Positions 7,245 through 16,975 of a stretch of 64,000 nucleotides of DNA are shown here, one piece after another. Position 1 is the first letter of the stretch; every line of letters begins with the position of its first letter. The translations under genes and the position numbers were made by a program. The notes beneath the pieces are model-generated. The model searched no databases, was not told where the DNA came from, and saw nothing but the letters and a program-made list of their open reading frames with translations. Source of the DNA: Nitrospira sp. (GTDB lineage: Bacteria > Nitrospirota > Nitrospiria > Nitrospirales > Nitrospiraceae). Where the stretch lies: contig JAFEBI010000023.1 in NCBI GenBank assembly GCA_018242725.1, positions 1 through 64,000 on the forward strand. Reading direction: 5' to 3'.

Positions 7245-9392
7245 GTGGATTCTCCAAATTCGTCGAAGAGCTCTCTCCCCCAGAACCTGAATCGTCTTCC
7301 TGAACTGGCACGAAATCTCTGGTGGAGCTGGACCCTGGAAGCTCGCCAACTGTTTGAAACCATCGATCCAACCTTGTGGTTCCTGACCAACCATAATCCC
7401 GTCAAACTCCTTGCCGATATCCAGCCGGACCGGTTGACGCGCCTGGCTCAGGATCCCTCGTTCCTTCGCCAATATTCAGCCGTCTTCCGCCTGTTCGATG
7501 AATATCTGGCAAATAAGAAAAGCTGGGCCGGCACGCACCATGCCGACCTCGCAAAGAAGACGATCGCCTACTTCTCGGCTGAGTTTGGGCTGCACACCTC
7601 CGTGCCGATTTATAGCGGCGGGTTAGGGATCTTAGCCGGAGACCACTGTAAAGAAGCGAGCGATCTTGGGCTGCCATTTGTCGGCGTTGGTTTCATGTAC
7701 CCCCAGGGCTATTTCCGTCAGCGCATTACACCTGAAGGCTGGCAAGAAGCTGCCTATTCACCCTTTAACCGCGATGAGTCGCCGATACATTTAGCCCTGA
7801 CTCCGTCCGGAGAACCCTGTCGGTTTACCGTCGACATGGGGAGCCGACGCGTGACGGCTGCGGTCTGGAAGCTGTTGGTCGGTAGGATCACGCTGTTTCT
7901 CATCGATACAGACGTGCCTGAAAACAGCCCGGAAGACCGCGCCCTCTCCGCTCGTCTCTATGGCGGCGATCAAGAAATGCGGATCTGCCAGGAAATCTTA
8001 CTGGGAATCGGCGGCGTGCGCATGTTGCGCTCGCTCGGAATCTCGCCGTCCGTGTGGCATGCCAATGAAGGGCATTCGGCCTTTCTGACCTTGGAGCGGG
8101 TACGCGAGTTCGTTCAGAAGGGTTCGTCTCATGCGGAAGCCTGCGAGCTGGTCCGTCAGAGTACCGTCTTCACCACGCACACACCTGTCCCTGCCGGGCA
8201 TGATGTCTTCCCACACCATTTGATGGACCGCTACTTTGCCGGATACTGGGACCAGCTCGGTCTGTCACGTGGCGAATTTCTCCACCTGGGTGACACTCCG
8301 GAATCACATGGTGGATTCAATATGACCGCATTGGTCATGCGCCTCTCCGCCCATGTCAACGGCGTCAGCCGGGAGCATGGTCGCGTCACGCGCGAGATGT
8401 GGCAACACTTCTGGCCTGGATTGCCGATCGATCAGATCCCCATCCGGAGCGTCACAAACGGCATCCATGCGCCGACATGGATCTCTCCGGAACTCCACCA
8501 TCTCTACAGTAAATCACTCAGCCCGACCTGGACACAGACCTGCGATGACCCCGCCATGTGGCAACGGGTGATGGATGTTCCCGACCATGAGCTGTGGGCG
8601 GTTCGCCAAGCGATGAAGCGGAAACTGATGGGCTTTATCCGGGAGCGGGCCAGAGCCGGCTGGATGCAGGGACATCTCCAACCCTCACAAGTGCTCACAC
8701 GCGGAACGCTCATGGACCCTGAAGCCCTGACAATTGGATTTGCCAGACGGTTCGCAACCTACAAGCGAGCCACCCTGCTGTTCCGTGATCTGGAACGGCT
8801 CAAAGCCCTGCTCCAAGACCGATGGCGGCCGGTCCAACTGATTTTCGCCGGCAAGGCCCACCCAGCCGATGAGCCGGGCCGATACTTCATCCATGAGGTG
8901 CTGTCGTTCTGCCACGATCATAAGCTCGGCGGTCGCGTCGCATTCCTTGAAGATTACGAAATGCATATGGCAAAGTACCTCGTTCAAGGCGTCGACATTT
9001 GGTTGAATACGCCTCGTTTTCCGTTGGAAGCCAGCGGCACCAGCGGCATGAAAGCCGCTCTGAACGGCGTGTTGAACCTGAGTGTCTTAGATGGATGGTG
9101 GGTTGAAGGGTACAACGGAGCCAATGGATGGGGCATCCAACCGTTGAGCGAACAGGCAGATACGCAGGCTCAAGATCGTCACGATGGTGAACAGCTCTAT
9201 CGCCTGCTGGAACAAGAAGTCGTTCCACTGTTCTATCAGCGAGATCGTGACGGAATCCCTCGTGGCTGGCTGCAAATGGTGAAGGAATGTATTCGCAGCA
9301 CTGCGCCCCAGTTCTGCACCACGCGCATGTTGAAGGACTACGTCAGTCTGATGTATCGCGCCGCCACTGTGCGCATGCCTGCGACATGGTAA
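7245..9392 (+). CDS. glgP: Alpha-glucan (glycogen) phosphorylase
   Basis: Phosphorolyses alpha-1,4-glucans to glucose-1-phosphate using pyridoxal phosphate. The 715-aa reading from GTG 7245 is chosen because AAAGGAG at 7233-7239 lies 5 nt upstream; an earlier in-frame TTG would overlap that ribosome-binding site. The N-terminal DUF3417 segment (ARNLWWSWTLEAR) marks the short 'alpha-glucan phosphorylase' branch rather than the roughly 800-aa E. coli type. It is followed by YFSAEFGL, YSGGLGILAGDH, HANEGHSAF and the C-terminal PLP-lysine motif EASGTSGMKAALNGVLN. Cytoplasmic storage-polymer use; no other glycogen gene lies nearby. Confidence 0.9.
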   Translation: MDSPNSSKSSLPQNLNRLPELARNLWWSWTLEARQLFETIDPTLWFLTNHNPVKLLADIQPDRLTRLAQDPSFLRQYSAVFRLFDEYLANKKSWAGTHHADLAKKTIAYFSAEFGLHTSVPIYSGGLGILAGDHCKEASDLGLPFVGVGFMYPQGYFRQRITPEGWQEAAYSPFNRDESPIHLALTPSGEPCRFTVDMGSRRVTAAVWKLLVGRITLFLIDTDVPENSPEDRALSARLYGGDQEMRICQEILLGIGGVRMLRSLGISPSVWHANEGHSAFLTLERVREFVQKGSSHAEACELVRQSTVFTTHTPVPAGHDVFPHHLMDRYFAGYWDQLGLSRGEFLHLGDTPESHGGFNMTALVMRLSAHVNGVSREHGRVTREMWQHFWPGLPIDQIPIRSVTNGIHAPTWISPELHHLYSKSLSPTWTQTCDDPAMWQRVMDVPDHELWAVRQAMKRKLMGFIRERARAGWMQGHLQPSQVLTRGTLMDPEALTIGFARRFATYKRATLLFRDLERLKALLQDRWRPVQLIFAGKAHPADEPGRYFIHEVLSFCHDHKLGGRVAFLEDYEMHMAKYLVQGVDIWLNTPRFPLEASGTSGMKAALNGVLNLSVLDGWWVEGYNGANGWGIQPLSEQADTQAQDRHDGEQLYRLLEQEVVPLFYQRDRDGIPRGWLQMVKECIRSTAPQFCTTRMLKDYVSLMYRAATVRMPATW

Positions 9393-9427
9393 GTGGGTTC
9401 GAGCGATCGAACCGGAGTCTGCCGTGC

Positions 9428-10789
9428 GTGCGGTCCCCTCACCTAGCGACCGTTGCGATTGTTGGACTGATTGCATTTCTTTTTGGACCGCCTGTCGTTG
9501 TTGCCGCCGCAGGAACATCTTCTCCGGTTGAATCAAAGGCCACTGCCCTCTTCAAGGCGGGGGATTATTCGGAAGTTACAGCGCTCTACCGAAGTCTTCC
9601 GCCAGAGGCGATGCCTTCCAAAGAATTTCTCCGTCTCGCCTTGCAGAGCTACATCCGCCTTGGACAAACAGACGAAGCTCTCTCCATTTATTCCAAACTG
9701 ACTCAGCCGGGGCAATCTCACGATGCGGCGTTTCTTCGCCCCTTGGCTCTCGGCATGATCACCAGCCACGTACGAGACCGCAACGAGCATGTTCGGATCG
9801 CCGCGTACTCAGCCCTCGCGGAGTTGGGGCTACCGGAGACCGCCGCCATTCTAGAAGATGGATTGCTGGATTCATCCGTCGTCGTGCGCGCGCGAGCCGC
9901 CGAGGCGATTGGAAAAGCCGGCCTCGGAGTGACATCTGGCGCCTTGCGCCGTGCGTTACGAGATGCCATGCCGACCGTCCGCATTGCCGCCATGACCGCC
10001 CTCGGCGAAGCAGTCGCGACTGATGTTCGACAACGATTGATTGACGTAGCTCGAACTGAAGATGGCCCTGAGTCCATTTTTGCTTCCGCAGCCTTGGTGA
10101 AGTTGGGCCATTCAGAACAGCTGGCTGAGATTACCAACGCCGCCACGTTACCGGACGCTGAATCTCGGATGGCGGCATTGGGTGTCTTGGGACGCCTCAA
10201 ACGCTCGTCTAGCCTCGCCGTCCTTGCGCAAGCCGTCTATGATCCTGATCCATCAGTCCGTGCCTTTGCTGCCGGTGCGCTGGGGGAATTTGGATCTCCT
10301 GATGGTGCAGCCCCGTTGACACATGCCATTGGAGACGAGAGCGCAATGATTCGCGCGGTCGCGGCCGCAAGCCTAGGAAGGCTCGGTATCAAGGATACCC
10401 GACCGCTGCTCTTGGCACTGACTCGAGACCCCGATGCACGTGTCCGTGCGAATGCCGCAGAAGGATTACTTCGCCTCGGTGATAACTCAGCCATCGCCTT
10501 GGCGGCTGAGCTGGCCCGACACCCCGATCCATCCATTCGTGGCGCAGCAGCCCAAGCCTTGAGTGCCTCACCGAATGAGCAAGCGCTCACACTATTGCGA
10601 TCGCTTCTATCAGACCAACAGCCGCTCCCTCGACTGTCGGCGGCCAAGGCATTGCGAAAAAGCAACGACAGAGCCATCCCTATTTTGGTACAAGGGTTAC
10701 GTGACACCGACGAGGCGGTACGCATTGCGGCGGCGAACAGCCTCCTCCAGCAATTAGCGAAGCACCCTGCATCAAAACGACGCCGTTAA
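9428..10789 (+). CDS. Exported HEAT-repeat protein
   Basis: About 453 aa from a GTG at 9428, with GGAG at 9414-9417. This start gives a clean signal peptide (RSPHLATVAIVGLIAFLFGPPVVVAAAG); earlier starts would run into the phosphorylase gene and hide it. After a short TPR-like region (SEVTALYRSLP... RLGQTDEALSIYSKL) there are about ten HEAT/PBS-lyase-type repeats of about 31 residues, with units such as DPDPSVRAFAAGALGEFG and DPDARVRANAAEGLLRLG. This is a protein-binding scaffold in the periplasm; partner unknown. It starts 35 bp after glgP. Confidence 0.75.
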   Translation: MRSPHLATVAIVGLIAFLFGPPVVVAAAGTSSPVESKATALFKAGDYSEVTALYRSLPPEAMPSKEFLRLALQSYIRLGQTDEALSIYSKLTQPGQSHDAAFLRPLALGMITSHVRDRNEHVRIAAYSALAELGLPETAAILEDGLLDSSVVVRARAAEAIGKAGLGVTSGALRRALRDAMPTVRIAAMTALGEAVATDVRQRLIDVARTEDGPESIFASAALVKLGHSEQLAEITNAATLPDAESRMAALGVLGRLKRSSSLAVLAQAVYDPDPSVRAFAAGALGEFGSPDGAAPLTHAIGDESAMIRAVAAASLGRLGIKDTRPLLLALTRDPDARVRANAAEGLLRLGDNSAIALAAELARHPDPSIRGAAAQALSASPNEQALTLLRSLLSDQQPLPRLSAAKALRKSNDRAIPILVQGLRDTDEAVRIAAANSLLQQLAKHPASKRRR

Positions 10790-10801
10790 CGCAGGACCAC
10801 T

Positions 10802-11257
10802 ATGGCCAAATTTTTCACAGTCTTGTTGCTTCTGGCCGGCGCGTTTGGGGCGGGCTATTACGTTGGACAACGGCCCGTCGGCACATTGCAGCAGTCCGTC
10901 TCCGACCTCCAGCACTCGCTGAAAGAGGTGTCAAAAAACGTGATGGATACCACGCTCGGAATCGAGCGGGATCTCCGTCGCCGTCAGGGACTTGTCGAAG
11001 CCAAGTCTCGCTTCATACAAGCCAAAGTGCACGTGATCGACCAAAAGCATAGCGAGGCAGCGAAGGAACTCGCGGCAGTGATCTCGGCGATAGAGGCCGC
11101 GACGAAGGGCGCAAAGATCGATGACACAACAGCGGCGCTGCATCACATAATCGATTCGCTGCGGGACATTCAATTGGAACTGACGACGGGGAAACAGGTC
11201 TCGTTCAAGAAATTGGATGAACTGCAACAACGGATGGATCAACAGTTGAACAAATAG
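10802..11257 (+). CDS. Membrane-anchored coiled-coil protein
   Basis: 151 aa. An N-terminal transmembrane or uncleaved signal segment (FFTVLLLLAGAFGAGYYVG, residues 4-22) is followed by a long amphipathic, coiled-coil-prone region (SVSDLQHSLKEVSKNVMD..., then QAKVHVIDQKHSEAAKELAAVISAI). It starts 12 bp after the HEAT-repeat gene, with AGGA before the ATG, so the two are probably co-transcribed. No known family; a structural or scaffolding role is a guess. Confidence 0.6.
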   Translation: MAKFFTVLLLLAGAFGAGYYVGQRPVGTLQQSVSDLQHSLKEVSKNVMDTTLGIERDLRRRQGLVEAKSRFIQAKVHVIDQKHSEAAKELAAVISAIEAATKGAKIDDTTAALHHIIDSLRDIQLELTTGKQVSFKKLDELQQRMDQQLNK

Positions 11258-11258
11258 C

Positions 11259-12089
11259 TCAGGCGTTGGCGGGTTCAGAGGTCGGCTGCTTCTTCCACTT
11301 CGCCAAAATCCGCTCGACCCGCATTTTTACGACCATATCGGAGTCTTTGAGCAACGGCTTGATCGCCTCACGACCACGATCGTCACCGATTGACTCCAAC
11401 GCCGCAGCTGCCGTCAAGCGCGTAAACCAGTCCTTGTCACCAAGCATTCGGATGAGAGGATCGATAGCCTCGCTGCTTTTGATCCGTCCCAGTGCGAGAA
11501 CGGCACACTTCCGAACATTCTCATCCTTATCACGAAGCGCAGAGATGAGCTTCTCGACAGAGGGCGGACCCAATGCGACCAAGGCATCGATCGCATCATC
11601 TTTAAACTCATCGTTCCGCAACTGAAGCACCAAAGGATCCAGCACCCGCTCGTCGCGTATTTTCCCGAGGGCTGCGATGGCGTATTTACGAACCTCCCAG
11701 TCACGGAGGAGCTTGAGCAGCGTCTCAACCGCAGGAGGCCCCACCTGGCCCATCGCTTCGATGGCGACTTCACGAACCTGCCAATCACCATCGCGCAACG
11801 CGCGGGCCAACGGTTCAACACACCGCTCGTCCCCCATCTCTCCTAGAGTGATAACGGCTTCTCGTCGGACCACCCAATCAGTATCAGCCAATAGATCGAT
11901 CTGGATATCGATCTCGTCTTTGACCTGCTCTTCTTCGAGCGCAACCATGCCTGAACCAGCCGTTTGCGGCTCGATGGTCACAGACGCAGCCGGTACGTGT
12001 TCCGCCATGGCCTCACCGGATGGCTCGTCTCCAGTTTTCTGGTCGAGGGGATTGATCTCTGCAGAAGAGTGGTTGATCTTGGAGTCCAT
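11259..12089 (-). CDS. HEAT-repeat protein (cytoplasmic)
   Basis: 276 aa. A variable, acidic first 70 residues is followed by six to seven PBS-lyase-type HEAT repeats of about 31 aa (DWVVRREAVITLGEMGDERCVEPLARALRDGDWQVREVAIEAMG pattern), ending in a basic tail. No signal peptide, so probably cytoplasmic. It converges on the previous gene with one base between the stops. A 6-bp inverted repeat (AGTCAG at 12096-12101, CTGACT at 12105-12110) lies just before the start, with AGG in its loop on the coding strand. Such proteins are binding scaffolds; the partner is unknown. Confidence 0.75.
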   Translation of the reverse strand: MDSKINHSSAEINPLDQKTGDEPSGEAMAEHVPAASVTIEPQTAGSGMVALEEEQVKDEIDIQIDLLADTDWVVRREAVITLGEMGDERCVEPLARALRDGDWQVREVAIEAMGQVGPPAVETLLKLLRDWEVRKYAIAALGKIRDERVLDPLVLQLRNDEFKDDAIDALVALGPPSVEKLISALRDKDENVRKCAVLALGRIKSSEAIDPLIRMLGDKDWFTRLTAAAALESIGDDRGREAIKPLLKDSDMVVKMRVERILAKWKKQPTSEPANA

Positions 12090-12133
12090 AGAATCAGTCA
12101 GCCTCTGACTAGGATACCTTGCTTGGAGAGAGA

Positions 12134-12343
12134 TTATGCCGCTGCAGGAGCGGCGGCTTTGCTGCCGGCTGCCTGCTTTTTCCGCTGCGCGAGGGCCCGC
12201 CGTTTGCGCTGCTCCCGCTTCAATCGTTTTTTCAAAGAGCGGACGGCAGTATCCCCTTTCGGATTACTGTGATTGGTCGTCTTCGTGGCAATCTTCTTCT
12301 TTAATTTCACTTCATCAGATTCTTGTGCGCGCTTCTTGGCCAT
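12134..12343 (-). CDS. Small basic protein, unknown
   Basis: 69 aa, very rich in Lys, Arg and Ala (VRSLKKRLKREQRKRRALAQRKKQAAGSK, then an Ala-rich tail). A strong GGGGAGG ribosome-binding site lies about 8 nt before the ATG, which supports real translation. The composition suggests nucleic-acid or ribosome binding, but no family is recognised. It is upstream of the HEAT-repeat gene on the same strand (44 bp gap). Confidence 0.6.
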   Translation of the reverse strand: MAKKRAQESDEVKLKKKIATKTTNHSNPKGDTAVRSLKKRLKREQRKRRALAQRKKQAAGSKAAAPAAA

Positions 12344-12584
12344 CTAATCATGCCTCCCCTTAATATTCACTCGTATGATGGTCTTAGGCTGATGGAAAGA
12401 GTGTAGTCTAGTGGAGAACTTTACACACTGTCAACCTGAATGGGCCCGTACCACGTTCCCGAAATGAGCCTACGCTATTTGGAGAAGGTCTCCCACAAGT
12501 TCCACCTCTTCATGAGCACCTGCTAACATTCCACAATAGTGAGACAAGGAGAAGTCATCCTGAAGGGGGTCAATCTCAGAGATT

Positions 12585-13220
12585 TCAGCTAAGAACTAAC
12601 GAAGCAACCGGAATCTGGATTGGATCTACCACGGACAACATGGCAAGGACCCACCGGTTCCTCCTCGCAATCCAGAGATCGCCCGGGAAATTTCTCTCGT
12701 GAGACGTCATCCCCTGCGAGGTCCGATCAACCGGAAGCATTCGGCCGGTAAGAACCCATGACGCCGTGCCAGCAAATTGTTCCGCCATCAACAGCAGCTC
12801 CGGACGGCGCTCGCCGACCACCTCCACCTGCACATGCGCAACCCCTTCGCGTTCCATTCCCAGAAGAACGGCCGCCCCATGGGAAAGATCGAGAATCCGT
12901 CCCTTTTCATACGGCCCCCGGTCGGTCACTCGCACATGGAGATGTTTGCCGTTCGACAAATTGACGACGCGAACCACACTCCCGAGCGGGATCGTCCGAT
13001 GCGCAGCCGTCAGCCCTTCCATATCGAAGGTCTCGCCGTTCGCGGCCTGCCTTCCATGAAACTGTCCGCCATACCAGGAGGCAACCCCGCGATCCTTGAT
13101 CCCGACATCCAGCTGTACCTCCCCTTTGGGGACCCAGGAGCAAGCACCCATGGACAGACACAAGGCCAAGGCAAAAGAACTCTTCGAGAAGAGCCGATTG
13201 TAAGGACCATCCGTGTGCAT
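12585..13220 (-). CDS. rlpA: RlpA-family septal ring lipoprotein / lytic transglycosylase
   Basis: 211 aa from the ATG at 13220, chosen for the GGGAGGTAG ribosome-binding site. The signal peptide ends in a lipobox-like LSMGAC. Residues about 45-130 form the double-psi beta-barrel of RlpA: GVASWYGGQFHGRQAANGE, AHRTIPLGS, VRVTDRGPYEKGRILDLSHGAA. The GxASWYG and RVTDRGP motifs are the family hallmarks. RlpA acts on denuded peptidoglycan at division sites, though enzymatic activity is proven only in some species. No SPOR domain follows, unlike E. coli or Pseudomonas RlpA. Confidence 0.85.
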   Translation of the reverse strand: MHTDGPYNRLFSKSSFALALCLSMGACSWVPKGEVQLDVGIKDRGVASWYGGQFHGRQAANGETFDMEGLTAAHRTIPLGSVVRVVNLSNGKHLHVRVTDRGPYEKGRILDLSHGAAVLLGMEREGVAHVQVEVVGERRPELLLMAEQFAGTASWVLTGRMLPVDRTSQGMTSHERNFPGDLWIARRNRWVLAMLSVVDPIQIPVASLVLS

Positions 13221-13687
13221 ACTGGATCTACCTCCCTCTGAATGCTGACGTACTCTGATGTTCGAGTGACTCAGAGTATGAAAGGTCCGGCACTTCGACA
13301 ACACCGACGGGAGTACCCGTCTCCCCCACCTCCGTATAGCTAATCTCCGTTCAACAAAGTACCTGCATGGGCTATCGAACGAAGCTTCTATATAACCGAG
13401 ACACAGTATAAGTTCAACACCTTATAGTGTTCGCGACGAGTAGCAAAACAGGAGAAGTGGAGCCCGTGCTACCTCAGCAAACTCACTATTTCTGGATGTA
13501 TTCCGAGAGACAGCTGTCTGCTTCGTGCGTTCTTACTCTAGTTCTACAGGAAAACCTGGCAGACTGTATTCCACCACCATTGACTGGGGCGGACGGAGTG
13601 AGTAAGATCCCTCAAAAGTAAGGACCGTTATTCTGAGAGCAGTACTGCTCCATATTCTTCACAGCTGTTCGCACCGATATCACTTTC
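13221..13687. other. Divergent intergenic region between rlpA and the ABC operon
   Basis: 467 bases with no convincing gene; the single 64-codon open frame at 13427-13621 has no ribosome-binding site or recognisable protein. It holds the rlpA promoter listed separately. I see no clear promoter for the rightward ABC operon, whose GTG start at 13688 has only a weak upstream signal. Confidence 0.5.
13389..13417 (-). promoter_or_regulatory. Sigma-70-type promoter for rlpA
   Basis: On the reverse strand -35 TTGAAC (13417-13412), 17-nt spacer, -10 TATATA (13394-13389). Transcription would start near 13382, giving rlpA a leader of about 160 nt. Confidence 0.55.
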
Positions 13688-14674
13688 GTGATTGACGTTC
13701 ACAACATTACAAAACGGTACGGCCATCACACGGCCATCGATCGCGTCACCTTTTCTGTCGCCAAGGGAGAGGTGCTGGCTTTTCTTGGCCCCAACGGAGC
13801 TGGCAAGACGACGACGATGCGGATTCTGACTTGTTTCATGCCCGCGACGGAAGGCACGGCACGCGTAGCAGGGTTCGACTGTACCGATCAACCCTTGGAG
13901 GTGAAGCGGCAGATCGGGTATCTACCGGAAACACCACCGGTCTACCAGGAACTGACCGTCACGGAATATCTGACCTTCGTCGGACAACTTCGTGGCATGA
14001 CAGGACCAAAACTTACCTCGGCGCTCGACCAATCCATCGGACGACTTGAGTTGGGTACTGTGCGGTACCGACTGATCGGGAACCTCTCCCGCGGCTATCG
14101 TCAGCGCGTAGGATTGGCACAAGCCTTGTTGCATGATCCTCCGGTCCTGATTCTCGACGAGCCGACCGTGGGCCTCGACCCGAAACAGATCATTGAGATC
14201 CGCGAACTCATCAAGAGCCTCGCCGGCTCGCATTCTGTCATTCTCAGCACCCATATCCTTCCCGAGGCGACGGCCGTCTGCCAGCGCGTGGTCATCATCA
14301 ACAAAGGTCGAATCGTCGCGGAAGATACCCCTGAGCAATTATCGGCACGCCTACGTCAATCGGAAAAGGTCTCGCTAACGCTGAGGTCCTGCCCAGCAGA
14401 CTGTGAGACGAAACTACGGGCAATCCCAGGCGTGCTGCATGTACTCCCTGGACAGGGAGGAGGTACCTTCCTTATCGAATGTGAGTTGGGTCGTGACCTG
14501 CGCGACGAACTTGCACATGTCGCCGTGATGAACCAATGGGGGCTGCTCGAACTCCGGACGGTCTCCATGACCTTGGAAGACGTGTTCCTCCAGCTGACCC
14601 GTCACGAAGACCACGCTACCGAAACCACAGAGGCAACGGTGAGCCTGGCCTCCACTGACAGCAAGAACGGATAG
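13688..14674 (+). CDS. ABC transporter ATP-binding protein (GldA-like)
   Basis: 328 aa from a GTG. It is a standard ABC ATPase: Walker A FLGPNGAGKTTT (about residues 35-46), Q-loop GYLPETPPVY, signature LSRGYRQRVGLAQALLHDP, Walker B LILDEPTVGLDP, H-loop LSTHIL. The C-terminal extension of about 100 aa is the DUF4162-type tail seen in ABC-2 drug, lipid and Gld-type exporters. It powers the permease encoded 7 bp downstream, and the order ATPase-permease-GldG-like-DUF4340 shows one complex at the inner membrane. Confidence 0.9.
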   Translation: MIDVHNITKRYGHHTAIDRVTFSVAKGEVLAFLGPNGAGKTTTMRILTCFMPATEGTARVAGFDCTDQPLEVKRQIGYLPETPPVYQELTVTEYLTFVGQLRGMTGPKLTSALDQSIGRLELGTVRYRLIGNLSRGYRQRVGLAQALLHDPPVLILDEPTVGLDPKQIIEIRELIKSLAGSHSVILSTHILPEATAVCQRVVIINKGRIVAEDTPEQLSARLRQSEKVSLTLRSCPADCETKLRAIPGVLHVLPGQGGGTFLIECELGRDLRDELAHVAVMNQWGLLELRTVSMTLEDVFLQLTRHEDHATETTEATVSLASTDSKNG

Positions 14675-14681
14675 GAAGCAT

Positions 14682-15452
14682 ATGGCCCCGGTACAAGCCG
14701 TCATCGCCAAGGAACTGCGCGTCTACTTCGTCTCGCCCATTGTCTATGTGGTCGGCGCGGTTTTTCTGCTGATTTTTGGGCTGCTGTCCTATCTCTACGT
14801 CGGATTCGCTGGCGCGCAGGCCATCCAGCTGATGCAAATGCAAGGCGGGTCGGCGCAGATCAATCTGAATGATTTGGTTTTTCGGAATCTCTTTGCGAGC
14901 ATGCGAATCGTGCTTCTGATCATCTTGCCTATCTTGACCATGCGCTTGTTCGCAGAGGAGCGCAAGTTGCGGACGTTCGAGTTTTTGCTGACCTCGCCGC
15001 TGAGAGTCAATGACATCGTCGTCGGTAAATTTATCAGCGTATTTGTCATCTATCTTGGTCTGGTCGGACTCACCACATTGGTCCCGACCGTGCTGATGCT
15101 CTTCAGCGACTTCGACTGGAATCCCATCTGGACCGGCTATCTCGGCATGGTGCTGCTGGGAGCCTTGTTTCTTTCCGTGGGCCTGTTCGCGTCGGCAGTC
15201 ACCGAAAACCAAATCGTCGCCGCCTTCGTCAGCTTTGGCATGTTGCTCACGATCTGGTTGATCGCCGGACTGGGCAGTCTCTTCGGAGACACCGCCGCAG
15301 GTCATCTCATCTCGTACGTATCCTACATGGAGCACTACGAACGCCTCGTTCGGGGACTGATCGACACGAGCGATCTGGTGTACTTCGGAAGCGGCCTCGT
15401 GCTCATGCTGTTTCTCACGCACCGAGTTGTAGAATCAACGCGCTGGAAATGA
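14682..15452 (+). CDS. ABC-2 type permease (GldF-like)
   Basis: 256 aa with six hydrophobic spans: VVGAVFLLIFGLLSYLYVGF near the start, then MRIVLLIILPILTMRLFAEE, ISVFVIYLGLVGLTTLVPTVLM, TGYLGMVLLGALFLSVGLFASA, IVAAFVSFGMLLTIWLIAGLGSL and a C-terminal span. The RLFAEERKLRTFEFLLTSPL segment is the conserved cytoplasmic coupling loop of GldF/NosY-type permeases. Its stop overlaps the next start (ATGA). Substrate unknown. Confidence 0.87.
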   Translation: MAPVQAVIAKELRVYFVSPIVYVVGAVFLLIFGLLSYLYVGFAGAQAIQLMQMQGGSAQINLNDLVFRNLFASMRIVLLIILPILTMRLFAEERKLRTFEFLLTSPLRVNDIVVGKFISVFVIYLGLVGLTTLVPTVLMLFSDFDWNPIWTGYLGMVLLGALFLSVGLFASAVTENQIVAAFVSFGMLLTIWLIAGLGSLFGDTAAGHLISYVSYMEHYERLVRGLIDTSDLVYFGSGLVLMLFLTHRVVESTRWK

Positions 15453-16972
15453 AACTCCAATCCTTTCCCCTCGGCATTTTGGGAATCCTGCTCGGCATCG
15501 GTGGCATGGTCGCCTACAGCCTCCGACCGGACTGGTTATGGGCCGTGACCATCTCAGAAGGCTTGGCGCTGGCCTGCCTGATCTCGTTCCTTGTGCTCCA
15601 TTTTGAAACAGTCAAGGCTTTCTCCGGTCGGCGCTCAACGAAGATGGGGTTCAACAGCGCTCTACTGATCGTGCTCTTTACGAGCATTCTCGTGATCCTG
15701 AATTTTTTGGCGGCACGGCATTCCATCCGATGGGATCTCTCAGAAAACCAGAACTTCACCCTCGCGCCCCAAACCTATCGGGTGCTTCGGACCCTCCCAC
15801 GAGACGTCAAGATCACGGTCTTCACGCGCGAAAAGGACCCCGGCTATCAAGCCTTCAAAGAGCGCTTGGAGAGTTATCGGCAAGCCTCGACCAAGCTGAG
15901 CGTGGAATTCATTGATCCGGAAAAGCAACCGAAGATGGCCCAGACCTACGGTATCTTTCGGACCGACACGGCTATCTTCGAGAGCAACGGCCAGACGATC
16001 CGCGTGACATCTTCCTCAGAAATCGAACTGACAGGTGCATTGATCCGGATCTCCAAGGACTCGAAGAAACGGGTTGTCTTCGTTGAAGGCCACAGCGAGC
16101 TGAACGTCGAAGATAAAGACCGAACTGGTCTGTCCATTGCAAAGGAAGCCCTGATTCGCCAAGGGTACGACGTTGGGACAGTCTCGCTCCTGAAGGAGTC
16201 TGCCGTGCCGGACAGTACGTCTGTATTGGTCCTCGCCGGCCCACGTCGTTCCGTCATGAAAGAGGAGCAGGATCGCATTCACGCATACGTTGAGAAGGGT
16301 GGCCATCTGTTGCTGTTGGCGGATCCCGATACCCAGACGGGGCTCGAGACCCTGCTGGCCCGCTGGGGACTGGGTCTGGGCTCCGGCGTCCTGGTGGACC
16401 TCCAAGATCGGTTAGCGCAGGGAGACCTCACCGCGCTGCTGGTGAGAACGTTTACGGAACATGAGATCACGCAGGACCTCACCTCAGCTGTGCTGTTGCC
16501 CCTGTCACGACACATCACCTTCGACGAGCAGACCGGCAAAGACTGGGACTTCGTCCCCCTCGCCAGAACGTCGCCCAACAGCTGGGCCGAAACGAACATG
16601 CAAGGCCGCGTGGTGAGCCTCAGCGAAAAGGAAGACGTCAAGGGACCGCTTCCGATGGCCGCCGCGCTGTCGCCCAAGAAGGCCCAGGAGGAAGGCAAAC
16701 CTCATCCAGCCATTGTGGTGATCGGCAACTCCACCTTCGCCTCCAACGCATTTTTCAATTTTCCAGGGAACAGCGACTTTTTCCTCCATACAACCGGGTG
16801 GTTGGCCGAGGAACGGGACTTGATCTCGATCGCCCCACGGGAGCCGGCGCTGCACCCCTTCACGCCCAATCCCACGCAGGAGCGCGCGTTGATTTACATC
16901 CAGGTCGTCCTACTACCGCTCATGACCTTCCTGACCGGGCTCATCGTGTGGAGAAAACGCCGACGTCTCTAG
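15449..16972 (+). CDS. GldG-like auxiliary protein of ABC transporter
   Basis: 507 aa. Two or three N-terminal membrane spans (LGILGILLGIGGMVAYSL, LALACLISFLVLHF, ALLIVLFTSILVILNFLAARH) are followed by a large periplasmic domain of the ABC_transp_aux/GldG type: RWDLSENQNFTLAPQTYRVLRTL, then VVFVEGHSELNVEDKDRTGLS, and a C-terminal span. GldG partners GldA/GldF in Bacteroidetes gliding, but relatives with DUF4340 neighbours are widespread in non-gliding bacteria, so motility should not be assumed. Translationally coupled to the permease. Confidence 0.85.
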   Translation: MKLQSFPLGILGILLGIGGMVAYSLRPDWLWAVTISEGLALACLISFLVLHFETVKAFSGRRSTKMGFNSALLIVLFTSILVILNFLAARHSIRWDLSENQNFTLAPQTYRVLRTLPRDVKITVFTREKDPGYQAFKERLESYRQASTKLSVEFIDPEKQPKMAQTYGIFRTDTAIFESNGQTIRVTSSSEIELTGALIRISKDSKKRVVFVEGHSELNVEDKDRTGLSIAKEALIRQGYDVGTVSLLKESAVPDSTSVLVLAGPRRSVMKEEQDRIHAYVEKGGHLLLLADPDTQTGLETLLARWGLGLGSGVLVDLQDRLAQGDLTALLVRTFTEHEITQDLTSAVLLPLSRHITFDEQTGKDWDFVPLARTSPNSWAETNMQGRVVSLSEKEDVKGPLPMAAALSPKKAQEEGKPHPAIVVIGNSTFASNAFFNFPGNSDFFLHTTGWLAEERDLISIAPREPALHPFTPNPTQERALIYIQVVLLPLMTFLTGLIVWRKRRRL

Positions 16973-16975
16973 CCT

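Noticed and set aside
13427..13621. 64-codon gene in the rlpA/ABC gap
   Set aside because: No ribosome-binding site, no family resemblance, and part of it lies close to the divergent promoter.
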